NCBI RefSeq assembly: GCF_022842045.1
Contig: NZ_JALHQI010000015.1
Span: 1-50,237, forward strand
DNA: 50,237 bases
Direction: 5' to 3'
Source: Arenimonas sp.
GTDB lineage: Bacteria > Pseudomonadota > Gammaproteobacteria > Xanthomonadales > Xanthomonadaceae
Positions 32,950 through 41,674 of the stretch are shown piece by piece. Each line of letters begins with the position of its first letter. Position 1 is the first letter of the stretch. The notes under the pieces are model-generated. The model was not told the DNA's origin. It made no database searches and worked only from the letters and a program-made list of their open reading frames with translations. A program made the position numbers and the translations under genes.

Positions 32950-34284
32950 TCAGTGCCGGTCGGCCGGCAGCTTCGCCTGCTCCCGGATCAGGCGCCAGGC
33001 ACCCAAAGTCATGCATCCGGCCACCAGCAGGCCAGTACCGAAGACCGCCACCGAACCGAACGCGGCCAGGAACTTGTGCGCCCAGACGAAGAACAGGTCG
33101 CCACCGCGATAGACCGCCGTGTCGATCACGGCCTTGGCCTTGTAGCGCACTTCGCGGTCGACGCGGGTGTAGATGGTTTCGCGCGCCGGCTTGGCGAGCG
33201 AGAACTCGCCGGCCCGGGTCGCCACCTGCACCACGGCCACCAGCAGCGGCAGCGGCGAGGCGGTGAGCGCGGCGAATCCGAGCAGGATGGCCACCGCAGG
33301 GATCAGCAGCACCGGCGCGACGCCGAACCGCACCAGCAGCGTGCGGGTCAGGAACACCTGCACCAGGATCGTGACCAGGTTGATGGCGAGGTCGATGTTG
33401 GCGTAGTAGGCCGTGCGCGACTCGACGTCAGGGTAGAACGCCCGCGCGATCGCCGCCTGCTCGTTGTAGAGCAGCGTGCCCACGCCAACGCCGAAGAACA
33501 TCACCACCGCCATCGCCTGGAGCAGCGGCTGCTCGCGCAGCAGCCGCAGGCCGGCAAGCACGCTGCCACCCATCGCCTGTTCGGCGCCGGACCGGCCGCG
33601 CTCGGCCTCCCGCAGCCTGGCCCAACGCCCCAGCCGCAGGATGCACACCACCGCCATCGCCATCAGCCCGGCCGAGACCAGCAGCAGGTTGGGCACGCCG
33701 ATCTCGTTCACCAGCACCCGGGTGATCACCGGACCGGTGAAGCCGCCGATGGTGCCGCCGGCCGCGATGAAGCCGTACAGGCGCCGCGCTTCGAGGTCGG
33801 AGTAGATGTCGGCCATGAAGCTCCAGAACACCGACACCGCGAACAGATTGAACACCGCCACCCATATGAAGAACACGGCGCCGCGCCCCGGCACCTCGCG
33901 CCCGAACAGCAGGTAGAACCCGATCAGGCAGGCGATGAACAGCAGGTACAGCACCGGCAGGAACACCCGCCGCGGATAACGGCTCACCAGCGCGCCATAG
34001 GCCGGCTGCAGCAGCACCATCATGATGAAGGTGCCGGTGAACAGCAGCTGCAGCGTGAGGTCTCCCAGTACCCAGCCCCGTGCCGCCGCCCATTCGACCA
34101 GGCCCGGCGGGAACACCGCCTGCACGTCGTCCGAGGCGCCCATGGCGTCCCGCACCGGCCGCAGCACGTAGTAGCCGGTCAGCAGGAAGAAAAAATAGAG
34201 GAACGACCAGACCAAGGGCGGGAACTCCCGCAGCGCGCCGCGCAGGTGGTCGAAGCGTCCGGCGGTGTGCTTGTCTGGTTCCAT
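32950..34284 (-). CDS. MFS / Npt-like membrane transporter
   Basis: A 444-residue polytopic protein of about 12 transmembrane helices. The start [26 protein letters not shown] resembles the N-terminal helix and PxRDxxG motif of the Npt1/Npt2 nucleotide (ATP/ADP) transporter group and of related MFS proteins common in xanthomonads (motif PVRDAMG). The middle helix ASVFWSF-type region ([15 protein letters not shown]) and [17 protein letters not shown] are also characteristic. The substrate is not known; free-living relatives need not exchange ATP. The start at 34284 has AGGA upstream. A hairpin (32902-32924) after the stop may end the transcript. Confidence 0.78.
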   Translation of the reverse strand: MEPDKHTAGRFDHLRGALREFPPLVWSFLYFFFLLTGYYVLRPVRDAMGASDDVQAVFPPGLVEWAAARGWVLGDLTLQLLFTGTFIMMVLLQPAYGALVSRYPRRVFLPVLYLLFIACLIGFYLLFGREVPGRGAVFFIWVAVFNLFAVSVFWSFMADIYSDLEARRLYGFIAAGGTIGGFTGPVITRVLVNEIGVPNLLLVSAGLMAMAVVCILRLGRWARLREAERGRSGAEQAMGGSVLAGLRLLREQPLLQAMAVVMFFGVGVGTLLYNEQAAIARAFYPDVESRTAYYANIDLAINLVTILVQVFLTRTLLVRFGVAPVLLIPAVAILLGFAALTASPLPLLVAVVQVATRAGEFSLAKPARETIYTRVDREVRYKAKAVIDTAVYRGGDLFFVWAHKFLAAFGSVAVFGTGLLVAGCMTLGAWRLIREQAKLPADRH

Positions 34285-34450
34285 GCGCTTCCTGGTGGCT
34301 CGGCGAACGATAGCCAACCCGCCCGGTGGCCGCCAGTCCGTTAACTGCATGTGAGCGCCGTCACACCCGGGCATCGGCATTGCCACGGCCCGAGTGTTTG
34401 CTCTAGAACGGGGGCCTAGCCTCGGTCCGTTACCGAATGAAGAAGACCTT

Positions 34451-36043
34451 GTGTACGACTACATCATCGTAGGCGCCGGCTCCGCCGGCTGCGTGCTGGC
34501 CAACCGCCTCAGCGAAGACCCGGCCTGCCGCGTGCTGCTGCTCGAGGCCGGCCCGTCCGACTGGCACCCCTTCATCCACATGCCCGCCGGACTGGCCAAG
34601 CTGGTCGGCAAGAAGGGCGTGAACTGGGACTACAACACCGCCCCCGAGCCCGCGCTTGACGGCCGCTCGCTGTGGTGGCCGCGCGGCAAGGTGCTCGGTG
34701 GCTCCAGCTCGATCAACGCCATGTGCTACATCCGCGGCCACGCCGGCGACTACGACGAATGGGCGGCGATGGGCGCCGAGGGCTGGCACTGGTCCAACGT
34801 GCTGCCCTATTTCAAGCGCAGCGAAGGCAACCAGCGCGGCGACAGCGAGTACCACGGCGGCAACGGCCCGCTGGGCGTGTCCGACCCGCGCCACAAGAAC
34901 CCGCTCTCGGAAGTCTTCATCGAGGCCGCGCGCCAGGCCGGCCACGCCGGCAGCGACGACTTCAACGGCGCCCGCCAGGACGGCTTTGGCTGGTACCAGA
35001 CCACCACCCGCGACGGCGCCCGCAGCTCCAGCGCCCGCGCCTACCTGGCGCCGGTGCGCCAGCGGCCCAACCTCACCGTGGTCACCCGCGCCACCGCCAG
35101 CCGCATCACCTTCGACGGCGACCGCGCCAGCGGCGTCGAGTACGCGGTGGGTGGCAAGGCCGGCTTCAGCGAAACCGCCCGCCGCGAGGTCATCCTCTGC
35201 GGCGGCGCGCTGAATTCGCCGCAGCTGCTGATGCTCTCGGGCATCGGCCCGGCGGAACACCTGCGCGAGCACGGCATCGCGGTGCGCCGCGACCTGCCCG
35301 GTGTCGGCGCCAACCTGCAGGACCACCTCGACGTCTGCACCATGAACCGCTGCACGCAGGGCCTGAGCTACGACAAGCTCAGCGACGTTTCGGTGGCGCT
35401 GCAGTACTACCTGTTCAAGTCCGGCCCGGGCACCAGCAACATCGCCGAAGCCGGCGGCTTCCTGCGCAGCAAGCTGGCGGAAGACGAGCGGCCCGACATC
35501 CAGTTCCACTTCGTGCCGGCCCAGCTCGACGACCACGGCCGCAACCGCCTGCCCGGCAACGGCTACACCCTGCATGCCTGCGGCCTGCACCCGCGCAGCC
35601 GCGGCCGGCTGCGCCTGGCCAGCGCCAACGCCGCCGACAAGGTGAAGATCGAGGCGGGCTACCTCAGCGACCCGGAAGGCTACGACCTGAAGGTGATGCT
35701 GGAGGCGCTGCGGCTGTCGCGCGAGATCCTGGCGCAGCCGGCGTTCGCTCCCTACCGCGGCGAGGAACTCTTCCCGGGCGACCAGCTGCAGGACGAAGCC
35801 GACCTGGTCGCCTTCATCCGGCGCAAGGCCGAATCGATCTACCACCCGGTCGGCACGTGCCGGATGGGCGCGGATGGGGATGCCCACGCCGTGGTCGACC
35901 CGCAGCTGCGCGTGCGCGGCGTCCGCGGCCTGCGCGTGGTGGATGCCTCGGTGATGCCCAAGCTGGTCGGCGGCAACACCAATGCCCCGACCATGATGAT
36001 CGCCGAGCGCGCCGCCGACCTGATCCGCGGCCTGGCGGCCTGA
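34451..36043 (+). CDS. GMC family FAD-dependent oxidoreductase (choline dehydrogenase-like)
   Basis: A 530-residue GMC flavoprotein. FAD Rossmann motif YIIVGAGSAGCVLANRLSE at residues about 4-22; GMC signature 1 around RGKVLGGSSSINAM; signature 2 GGALNSPQLLMLSGIGPAEHL; C-terminal YHPVGTCRMG with the catalytic His, then GGNTNAPTMMIAERAADLI. It would oxidise an alcohol, such as choline or a long-chain alcohol, to an aldehyde; the substrate is undecided since no betB or betI gene is nearby. The GTG at 34451 with GAAGAAG upstream is chosen over a longer GTG version because the FAD motif begins right away. Its stop directly touches the convergent M48 stop. Confidence 0.92.
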   Translation: MYDYIIVGAGSAGCVLANRLSEDPACRVLLLEAGPSDWHPFIHMPAGLAKLVGKKGVNWDYNTAPEPALDGRSLWWPRGKVLGGSSSINAMCYIRGHAGDYDEWAAMGAEGWHWSNVLPYFKRSEGNQRGDSEYHGGNGPLGVSDPRHKNPLSEVFIEAARQAGHAGSDDFNGARQDGFGWYQTTTRDGARSSSARAYLAPVRQRPNLTVVTRATASRITFDGDRASGVEYAVGGKAGFSETARREVILCGGALNSPQLLMLSGIGPAEHLREHGIAVRRDLPGVGANLQDHLDVCTMNRCTQGLSYDKLSDVSVALQYYLFKSGPGTSNIAEAGGFLRSKLAEDERPDIQFHFVPAQLDDHGRNRLPGNGYTLHACGLHPRSRGRLRLASANAADKVKIEAGYLSDPEGYDLKVMLEALRLSREILAQPAFAPYRGEELFPGDQLQDEADLVAFIRRKAESIYHPVGTCRMGADGDAHAVVDPQLRVRGVRGLRVVDASVMPKLVGGNTNAPTMMIAERAADLIRGLAA

Positions 36044-37945
36044 TCAGACCTCGAGCATCGGCGGCAGCGGGCAGCGCAGCGTCGCGCAGATCGCCCGCAG
36101 CAGTTCGGCTTCGGCCACGCAGATGCGGCCGTCGTGGCTGACCGCCGCGACCAGGCCTTCCAGCAGCAGCTCCTTGCCCAAGGGCTCGACCTCGTCGAGC
36201 TTGGGCAGCGCCTCGTCGAGCGCGGACAACGGGTCGGCCGGCGGACGGTAGGGCGAGTTCAGGCGCGGGAACACGCGGGCCAGGCCCGCCAGGTAAGCGC
36301 GCATCGCCGCCGCCGGGTCGTCGTGCCCGGCCTGCGCCAACACGGCCATCACGTCGATCGCGGCGGCGCTGGCGTCGGCCAGGCGCCGCGTCGACGGCTT
36401 CGAACCGCCGGCCGGATCGAGTACGTGCTTTACGTGGCTGCCCAGCAGCCGGCCCAGGCTGTATTCGAACAGGCTGACCTGGCCGTCGGCGTGGGTCAGC
36501 ACGTAGCAGGCGTCCGTGAACTGCTCGAGTTCGGCGCGCGGACGCCGGCGCAGCGCGGGCATCGCCATCGCCGCCAGCGGCAGGCACAGGATGCGCGGCA
36601 GGTCGGCCAGGCGATCGGCGTAGTCCAGCGCCTGGCGCACCACGCGCTCGTCCAGGCGGCTGCTGAGCTCGAATTGCTGGCGCTCGCGCACCTTGCCCGC
36701 GGGCGCCATCAGCAGGCCGAACAGCAGCGCCGGCACCTCGTCGCGCTCGTGCGCGGCGCGGCGCAGGGTCTCGGGAATGGCGGTGACCAGCGCGCCGGCC
36801 CGCTCGTAGTCGTTGGACTGCGGTGCGCCGACCTGGGCCACCACCGCCGGCGGCGTCACCCTGAGCTCGGCGCGGTCGCCCGGCAGCGGCGGGGGTGACT
36901 TCGCGTCCAGGCCGAGCGCGAGGTCCTCGTCCAGGCCCGAGGGCGGATGCATCTGCCAGCGGGCGGACTGTTCGACCAGCGCCTCGGGCCGGAACGACGG
37001 CTCCAGCGCCTGGATGCGGGCGACCAGCGGTGGATGGGTGGCGAACAGCGAGGAATAGCCGACGCCATCGCCGAACAGCATGTGCGCCACCTCCTCGGTG
37101 TCGCCGCTGGCCAGCTTCGAGCCGCCGTCCAGCCCGCCGATCTTCTTGAGCGCGCCCGCCAGGCCCTTCGTCTGGCGCGTGAACTGCACCGCCGAGGCGT
37201 CGGCCAGGAATTCGCGCTGCCGGCTGACGCCGGCCTTGATCAGCCGGCCGAACAGCAGGCCGGCGTAGCCGACCAGCATCACCACCAGCGCCAGCAGGAT
37301 GATCGGCACGCCGTCTCGTGAACCGCCGCGTGCGTGCACCAGGACCTTCCGGCCAATGACGGTGAGCGCCAGGATGCCAAACAGAAGACCCATCAGCCGG
37401 ATGTTCAGGCGCATGTCGCCGTTGAGCACGTGGCTGAACTCGTGCGCGATGACGCCCTGGAGTTCATCCCGGTTGAGCTTGTCGAGCGCGCCGCGGGTGA
37501 CCGCCACGGCGGCGTCGCCGGGCGCGTAGCCGGCGGCGAAGGCATTGATGCCGGCCTCCTGCTCGAGCACGAACAGCTGCGGCACCGGCACGCCGGAGGC
37601 AATGGCGATCTCTTCGACCACGTTGCGCAGACGCCGGTAGTGCAGGTCGGTGGTGTCCTCGGGCACCGGCGTGCCGCCCATCTGCAGCGCCACCGCGGCG
37701 CCACCGCCGGCCAGGCTGGAGATGCGGTGCATCGACGCGACCGCGATGATGCCCACGGTGACGATGCTGACGACCAGCATCCCGCCCAGCACGTGGCGCG
37801 GCGAGCCTTCGTCGGGGAAGCCGCCCACGGCGATGAAATAAACCAGGTTCACCGCGACCACGATGGCCAGCACCGCCAGCCCGAACAGGACGACCAGGCG
37901 GCCCGACTGGCGCCGGGCCTGCTCCTGGCGCTCGAAGAAGTTCAT
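36044..37945 (-). CDS. M48 family membrane metallopeptidase with long C-terminal domain
   Basis: A 633-residue HtpX-like zinc peptidase. Two transmembrane helices open the protein (residues about 16-42 and 54-75), then the zinc motif VIAHEFSHVLNGD near residue 170 and the third ligand in REFLADASAVQFT; two more hydrophobic segments lie between. After residue 330 comes a 300-residue extension absent from HtpX, ending in a TerB-like acidic helical stretch VSHDGRICVAEAELLRAIC. The LemA gene lies eight bases upstream, a pairing seen in many bacteria. The last codon is TGA next to the reverse complement of the GMC stop, making TGATCA with no space between genes. It likely acts in envelope quality control. 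Confidence 0.92.
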   Translation of the reverse strand: MNFFERQEQARRQSGRLVVLFGLAVLAIVVAVNLVYFIAVGGFPDEGSPRHVLGGMLVVSIVTVGIIAVASMHRISSLAGGGAAVALQMGGTPVPEDTTDLHYRRLRNVVEEIAIASGVPVPQLFVLEQEAGINAFAAGYAPGDAAVAVTRGALDKLNRDELQGVIAHEFSHVLNGDMRLNIRLMGLLFGILALTVIGRKVLVHARGGSRDGVPIILLALVVMLVGYAGLLFGRLIKAGVSRQREFLADASAVQFTRQTKGLAGALKKIGGLDGGSKLASGDTEEVAHMLFGDGVGYSSLFATHPPLVARIQALEPSFRPEALVEQSARWQMHPPSGLDEDLALGLDAKSPPPLPGDRAELRVTPPAVVAQVGAPQSNDYERAGALVTAIPETLRRAAHERDEVPALLFGLLMAPAGKVRERQQFELSSRLDERVVRQALDYADRLADLPRILCLPLAAMAMPALRRRPRAELEQFTDACYVLTHADGQVSLFEYSLGRLLGSHVKHVLDPAGGSKPSTRRLADASAAAIDVMAVLAQAGHDDPAAAMRAYLAGLARVFPRLNSPYRPPADPLSALDEALPKLDEVEPLGKELLLEGLVAAVSHDGRICVAEAELLRAICATLRCPLPPMLEV

Positions 37946-37953
37946 GCGTCAGC

Positions 37954-38544
37954 TCAGAACGAGACTTTCGGCGCCTCGCGCTTGGCCGGCTCGGTGATCT
38001 CGAGCAGGGTGGCGGCGACGAAGTTGAACATGCCGGCGATGATGTTCGAGGGGAACACCTCGCGCTTGTTGTTGTAGGCCATCACCGAGTCGTTGTAGGC
38101 CTGGCGCGCGAAGGCGACCCGGTTCTCGGTGGAGGTGAGCTCTTCGGTGAGCTGCATCATGTTCTGGTTGGCCTTGAGGTCCGGGTAGGCCTCGGCCACG
38201 ACCATCAGCCGCGAAAGCGCGCCGGCCAGGCCGGTCTCGGCGCCACCGAGCGAGGCCATGGCGTTGCGGTCGCCCGGGTTGGCCTTGGCGGCGGCCAGGC
38301 CGCTGACGGCGGCGGCGCGCGCCTGGATGACGGCCTCGAGGGTCTCGCGCTCGTGCTTGAGGTAGCCCTTGGCGACTTCCACCAGGTTGGGGATCAGGTC
38401 GTAGCGCCGGGTCAGCTGCACGTCGATCTGTGCGAAGGCGTTCTTGAACGCGTTGCGGGCGGTGACAAGCCCGTTGTAGATGCCGACGCCCCAGGCGGCG
38501 GCGACGCCGACGACCAGCACCAGCACGAGCAAAGTGATCATCAT
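37954..38544 (-). CDS. lemA: LemA family protein
   Basis: A 196-residue membrane-anchored helical protein. One N-terminal transmembrane segment (residues 1-24, ITLLVLVLVVGVAAAWGVGI) is followed by the LemA core: YNGLVTARNAFKNAFAQIDV, QLTRRYDLIPNLVEVAKGYL, and the C-terminal YNDSVMAYNNKREVFPSNII. Function is not established; it is widely paired with M48 peptidase genes as here. Two adjacent ATG codons at 38544 and 38541 could each be the start, both with GGGGAGA upstream. Confidence 0.95.
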   Translation of the reverse strand: MMITLLVLVLVVGVAAAWGVGIYNGLVTARNAFKNAFAQIDVQLTRRYDLIPNLVEVAKGYLKHERETLEAVIQARAAAVSGLAAAKANPGDRNAMASLGGAETGLAGALSRLMVVAEAYPDLKANQNMMQLTEELTSTENRVAFARQAYNDSVMAYNNKREVFPSNIIAGMFNFVAATLLEITEPAKREAPKVSF

Positions 38545-38584
38545 GGACTCTCCCCTGTTCAGTACCCCGGCGCGGAACGCGCGC

Positions 38585-38590
38585 TAGAAT
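38585..38590 (+). promoter_or_regulatory. -10 element for the serine hydrolase gene
   Basis: TAGAAT in GC-rich surroundings, between the divergent lemA and hydrolase genes. An in-frame ATG overlaps its last bases (38589), so translation should start at the later ATG, 38619. No clear -35 is visible. Confidence 0.5.
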
Positions 38591-38618
38591 GGGGCCGTTC
38601 CCCAAGCATACGTCGGAC

Positions 38619-39836
38619 ATGCCACGCAAGAAAGCCAACGCGCCGTCCCGCCTGCCCGCCGCCGTCGCGGCCCTCTGGCTCGCGGTCGCGGGCACGGCGG
38701 CCGCCGCCGATGCGGCCAAGGCACCCGACTTCACCGCGCACGCCCGCGAGCTCGAAGTCCTGGCCGAAGGGGTCGTCACCCAGTCGCGCATCCCGGGCAT
38801 GGCGATGGCCATCGTCCAGGACGGCAAGGTGGTGTCGCTGCGCGGCTACGGGGTGGTCGACAGCCGCGACCCGCAGCCGGTCGGCACCGACACCGTGTTC
38901 CGCGTCGCTTCCTTGTCCAAGGCCTTCGCCGGCACGCTGAGCGCGATGCTGGTCAGCGAGGGCGCGATGAACTGGGACGCCCCGATCGCCAACCAGTTGC
39001 CCGCCTTCACCCTGCGCGACCTGCAGGGTGCGCAGCGGCTGACGGTGCGCGAAGTGCTCAGCCACCGCGTCGGCCTGGGCTACAACGCCTTCGACCGCGA
39101 CCTCGAGGCCGACCAGCCCTACCCGCTGCTGGCCGAGAAACTTTCCGACGCGCCGCTTACCTGCGCGCCCGGCGATTGCTACGCCTACCAGAACATCGCC
39201 TTCAGCCTGGTCGGCGACCTGGTGTTCGCAGTCACCGGCGACTTCTACCACCACCAGGTCGAGAAGCGACTGTTCCACCCGCTGGGCATGTACGGCGCCA
39301 CCTTCGGCCGCGACGGCCTGGAAGCCAGCCCGAGCTGGGCGCGCCCGCACGTGCGCAGCGGGGGCAAGTGGCTGCCGGTGCGCCCGAAGGAAACCTACTA
39401 CCGCATCCCGCCGGCGGCGGGGGTCAACGCCAGCATCCGCGACATGTCGCAGTGGTTGATCGCGCAGATGGGCCACCGCCCGGACGTGCTGCCGCCGGCG
39501 CTGCTCAACGAGATCCAGACCCCGCAGGTCGAGACGCCGGGCGAGATCCGCGGCAACAGCTGGCGCCGGGAGCGCCTGCGCAGCGCCTACTACGGGCTGG
39601 GCTGGCGCATCTACGACTACGCGGGCCACACGCTGGTCTACCACGCCGGTGCGGTGCAGGGTTACCGGGCCATGGCCGCGTTCCTGCCCGACCAGGACAT
39701 CGGCGTGGTCGTCCTGTGGAATTCGGAATCGTCGATGCCGGCCGCGCTGCTGCCGACGGCGCTCGACCGGGCCCTGGGCCTGCCCGCGCGCGACTGGCTC
39801 GCGCCCGAACCCGTGAAGCCGCGCCGCCGGCGCTGA
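38619..39836 (+). CDS. Exported serine beta-lactamase-like hydrolase (class C / penicillin-binding fold)
   Basis: A 405-residue exported serine hydrolase. Signal peptide at residues 1-31 ending AAAAD. The S-x-x-K motif is RVASLSKAFAG near residue 94, the Y-x-N motif CYAYQNIAF, and the third motif YHAGAVQGY (HAG in place of KTG). This arrangement is typical of the EstB/AmpC-like group: esterases, D-aminopeptidases or peptidoglycan-related enzymes rather than true beta-lactamases. The start MPRKKAN is chosen over an upstream ATG that overlaps the -10 element. It is divergent from lemA; a hairpin follows the stop. Confidence 0.9.
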   Translation: MPRKKANAPSRLPAAVAALWLAVAGTAAAADAAKAPDFTAHARELEVLAEGVVTQSRIPGMAMAIVQDGKVVSLRGYGVVDSRDPQPVGTDTVFRVASLSKAFAGTLSAMLVSEGAMNWDAPIANQLPAFTLRDLQGAQRLTVREVLSHRVGLGYNAFDRDLEADQPYPLLAEKLSDAPLTCAPGDCYAYQNIAFSLVGDLVFAVTGDFYHHQVEKRLFHPLGMYGATFGRDGLEASPSWARPHVRSGGKWLPVRPKETYYRIPPAAGVNASIRDMSQWLIAQMGHRPDVLPPALLNEIQTPQVETPGEIRGNSWRRERLRSAYYGLGWRIYDYAGHTLVYHAGAVQGYRAMAAFLPDQDIGVVVLWNSESSMPAALLPTALDRALGLPARDWLAPEPVKPRRRR

Positions 39837-39851
39837 GTCTGGCGGATGGCT

Positions 39852-39875
39852 GGCGCCGGGGACACCCCCGGCGCC
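39852..39875 (+). terminator. Hairpin after the serine hydrolase gene
   Basis: A 10-bp perfect stem GGCGCCGGGG / CCCCGGCGCC with a four-base loop (ACAC), 15 bases after the stop. It lacks a T-run, so it may act with Rho or protect the mRNA end. Confidence 0.55.
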
Positions 39876-39885
39876 TGACCAAAAC

Positions 39886-39910
39886 AAAACGCCGGCACTG
39901 GGCCGGCGTT
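39886..39910 (-). terminator. Intrinsic terminator of the H1-like gene
   Basis: A 9-bp stem AACGCCGGC / GCCGGCGTT with loop ACTGG. Read on the minus strand it is followed by TTTTGTTTTGG, a proper T-rich tail, about 80 bases beyond the H1-like stop. Confidence 0.85.
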
Positions 39911-39991
39911 CTCTTTGGTGCTTCTGGAAAGTCTCCCTCCCCGCCTGGGCAATACGGGGAGAGAGCCCAGATAACGCGCTTGCGATCCGTC

Positions 39992-40441
39992 TTAGAGCGA
40001 CGGAGCCACCGGGGCGGCAGGCATCGCCATCGCCGGCTTCTTGGCAGCGGGCTTGCGCGCCGCCTTCTTCTTCGCAGCAGGCTTCTTCGCAGCCTTCTTG
40101 GCGGCCGGCTTCTTGGCAGCCTTCTTGGCGGTCTTCTTGACCGACTTCTTGGCGGCCTTCTTGGCAGCCGGCTTGCGGGCAGCCTTCTTGGCAACCTTCT
40201 TCTTCGCGGCCTTCTTGGCCGGCTTCTTGGCGACCTTCTTGGCAGCCTTCTTGGCAACCTTCTTCTTGGCCGGCTTCTTGGCGACCTTCTTCGCGGCCTT
40301 CTTGGCCGGCTTCTTGGCAACCTTCTTGGCCGCCTTCTTCACGGTCTTCTTGACGGCCTTGACCGCCTTCTTGACCGACTTCTTCACGGACTTCTTCGCG
40401 GCCTTCTTGGCCGGTTTCTTCGCAGCTTTCTTCGTAGCCAT
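39992..40441 (-). CDS. Histone H1-like Lys/Ala-rich nucleoid protein
   Basis: A 149-residue, extremely basic protein built from about 25 short repeats of the type KKAAKK, KPAKKA and KKVAKK, with a short non-repetitive end AMAMPAAPVAPSL. It resembles bacterial H1-like and AlgP-type proteins, which bind DNA non-specifically and help pack the nucleoid. No folded domain is visible; it should be disordered until bound. The start has GAGGAG eight bases upstream. Repeats at the DNA level make copy number prone to slippage. It has an unusually long upstream region with A-tracts and a possible leader hairpin, described separately. Confidence 0.93.
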   Translation of the reverse strand: MATKKAAKKPAKKAAKKSVKKSVKKAVKAVKKTVKKAAKKVAKKPAKKAAKKVAKKPAKKKVAKKAAKKVAKKPAKKAAKKKVAKKAARKPAAKKAAKKSVKKTAKKAAKKPAAKKAAKKPAAKKKAARKPAAKKPAMAMPAAPVAPSL

Positions 40442-40576
40442 GGTGTCAACTCCTCGTCAGTTGGCGTTTGGACTGCCCAGTCACAAAAGCATGGCCGCGG
40501 GAGGATTCCCGCGACGCAGCACCGCCACCGCGCCAAGGGCGCCGTGGACGGATCGGGTCCGGCGCGGGGCGGCGCC

Positions 40577-40615
40577 GGAAATGAAAACGCCCAGGCCATG
40601 ACCGGCCCGGGCGTT
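40577..40615 (-). terminator. Possible attenuator or sRNA terminator in the H1-like leader
   Basis: Stem AACGCCC / GGGCGTT plus GGCC/GGCC with one mismatch and a six-base loop (40586-40615). On the minus strand it is followed by TTTTCATTT. It lies 136 bases before the H1-like start codon and could cut transcription short. Confidence 0.5.
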
Positions 40616-40771
40616 GGAAAGGCGGTTCTTGCGGAAGCTCGATTTCGATTTCGCGGAGGGATGGTTGCCCTGATCCACCGACGACGGAGTCCGGGTGGAG
40701 TTCGGTGTTGTGGCCCGCGTTGTCGTTTCGATCCTGATCACTCGTTTCCGCAGTTGACATCTGCTGGGCGA

Positions 40772-40800
40772 AAGCTAATCACGGGAAATCTTGATGTCAA
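40772..40800 (-). promoter_or_regulatory. Candidate promoter for the H1-like gene or a small RNA
   Basis: Minus-strand TTGACA (40800-40795), 17-base spacer, then TAGCTT (40777-40772). The -35 is perfect and the -10 is weak. A start near 40765 gives a leader of about 320 bases to the H1-like ATG. Confidence 0.45.
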
Positions 40801-40933
40801 CAACTTTGCAGAAAAAATTTCAAGGCCCCCTCGCCATGTCCCGGCACGGAAGTCGGCGCTGCCTGGGCTCGGAGGAACAACGCTTTGCACGTGCGAGAAA
40901 ACTACATGCAAAAAAAGTGCTTTAAAAAAGCCA

Positions 40934-40980
40934 CGCGCGTTGCCGCATGCGACGGCGAGCACTTGCCGCGGCAACGCGCG
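40934..40980. repeat. 13-bp perfect inverted repeat between A-tracts
   Basis: Arms CGCGCGTTGCCGC (40934-40946) and its exact reverse complement (40968-40980) with a 21-base centre. A competing pair AAGTGCT (40915) / AGCACTT (40958) overlaps it. Role unknown; it could be a structured RNA or a protein-binding site. Confidence 0.6.
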
Positions 40981-41138
40981 GCGGGCGTTCCAGCCCGCAT
41001 GGAGCCGGCTGCGGCAAGCCCAAAAAAAACTTTGCGACCGGGCGCCCGGACGACGCGTTTCGATGCCCCGGATGGCCGAACTGCGCGAACTTCGGCCGCC
41101 ATCGCCGACGGCGCCGGCGACTTTCCCGTCCCCGGAAA

Positions 41139-41169
41139 CGACACCGGCCGCACGTGGCGGCCGGTGTCG
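41139..41169 (-). terminator. Terminator of the gcvH transcript
   Basis: A 13-bp perfect stem CGACACCGGCCGC / GCGGCCGGTGTCG with a five-base loop, 22 bases beyond the gcvH stop; on the minus strand only TTT follows, so it is a short-tailed terminator. Confidence 0.75.
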
Positions 41170-41191
41170 GATGCTTCGGGAGGACCGGCCG

Positions 41192-41587
41192 TCAGTGGCC
41201 TTCGTCCTCGAGCAGCTGGGCGTAGTCGTCGGGCGACAGCAGCTCGTTGAGCTGCTCCGGCTCGCTGGCCTCGAGCACGAACAGCCAGCCTTCGCCGTAG
41301 GCGTCCTCGTTGATGGTCTCGGGCTTGTCCGAAAGCGCCGAGTTGACCTCGACCACCTTGCCGGCGACCGGGGCGTAGACGTCGCTGGCGGCCTTGACCG
41401 ACTCGACCACCGCGGCGGCGGCGCCCTGCTCCAGGGTGTCGCCGACGTTGGGCAGCTCGACGTAGACCAGGTCACCGAGCAGGCCCTGGGCGTGGTCGGA
41501 AATGCCGACGGTGATGCGGCCGCTGTCTTCGACGCGGGCCCATTCGTGGGACTTGAGGAACTTCAGGTCGCCGGGGATCTCACTCAT
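41192..41587 (-). CDS. gcvH: Glycine cleavage system H protein
   Basis: A 131-residue lipoyl carrier of the glycine cleavage system. The lipoylated lysine is in [17 protein letters not shown] near residue 66; the ends [21 protein letters not shown] and [15 protein letters not shown] are typical of GcvH. It moves the aminomethyl group between GcvP, GcvT and the L protein. It lies 87 bases after gcvT on the same strand; gcvP is not in the window. Confidence 0.97.
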   Translation of the reverse strand: MSEIPGDLKFLKSHEWARVEDSGRITVGISDHAQGLLGDLVYVELPNVGDTLEQGAAAAVVESVKAASDVYAPVAGKVVEVNSALSDKPETINEDAYGEGWLFVLEASEPEQLNELLSPDDYAQLLEDEGH

Positions 41588-41674
41588 GACAGGCCTCGAT
41601 GGTCGGTGCGTGGCGGGGGGTGGTCGCTAGTCTAGCGGGGAGCGCGGGCGAAGGCATCCGCCGCGAGCGGCGGC

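Larger units (their letters stand above)
40442..41138. other. Gene-free region upstream of the H1-like gene
   Basis: About 700 bases without a credible protein gene; short open frames here lack similarity or a ribosome site. It holds a minus-strand promoter candidate (40772-40800), a T-tailed hairpin in the leader (40586-40615), several A-tracts (near 40808, 40895, 40910, 40923, 41021) and a perfect 13-bp inverted repeat at 40934-40946 / 40968-40980. Base composition is clearly more A/T-rich than the neighbouring genes between 40750 and 40930. Confidence 0.7.

Noticed and set aside
32950-34284. Parasite-type ATP/ADP translocase
   Set aside because: Resemblance is limited to the PxRDxxG region and topology; free-living xanthomonads carry such MFS proteins, so nucleotide exchange is not supported.
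38619-39836. True beta-lactamase resistance gene
   Set aside because: The third motif is HAG rather than KTG and the sequence is closer to the general EstB/AmpC-like hydrolase group; resistance cannot be claimed.
40050-40430. Repeat array within the H1-like gene as a noncoding repeat or CRISPR
   Set aside because: The repeats keep frame and encode Lys/Ala motifs in an open frame with a good ribosome site and terminator; they are coding repeats.
40885-41250. A 121-codon plus-strand open frame in the region upstream of the H1-like gene
   Set aside because: Runs into gcvH on the opposite strand, has shadow-like Arg/Ala composition, no similarity I recognise and no ribosome site.
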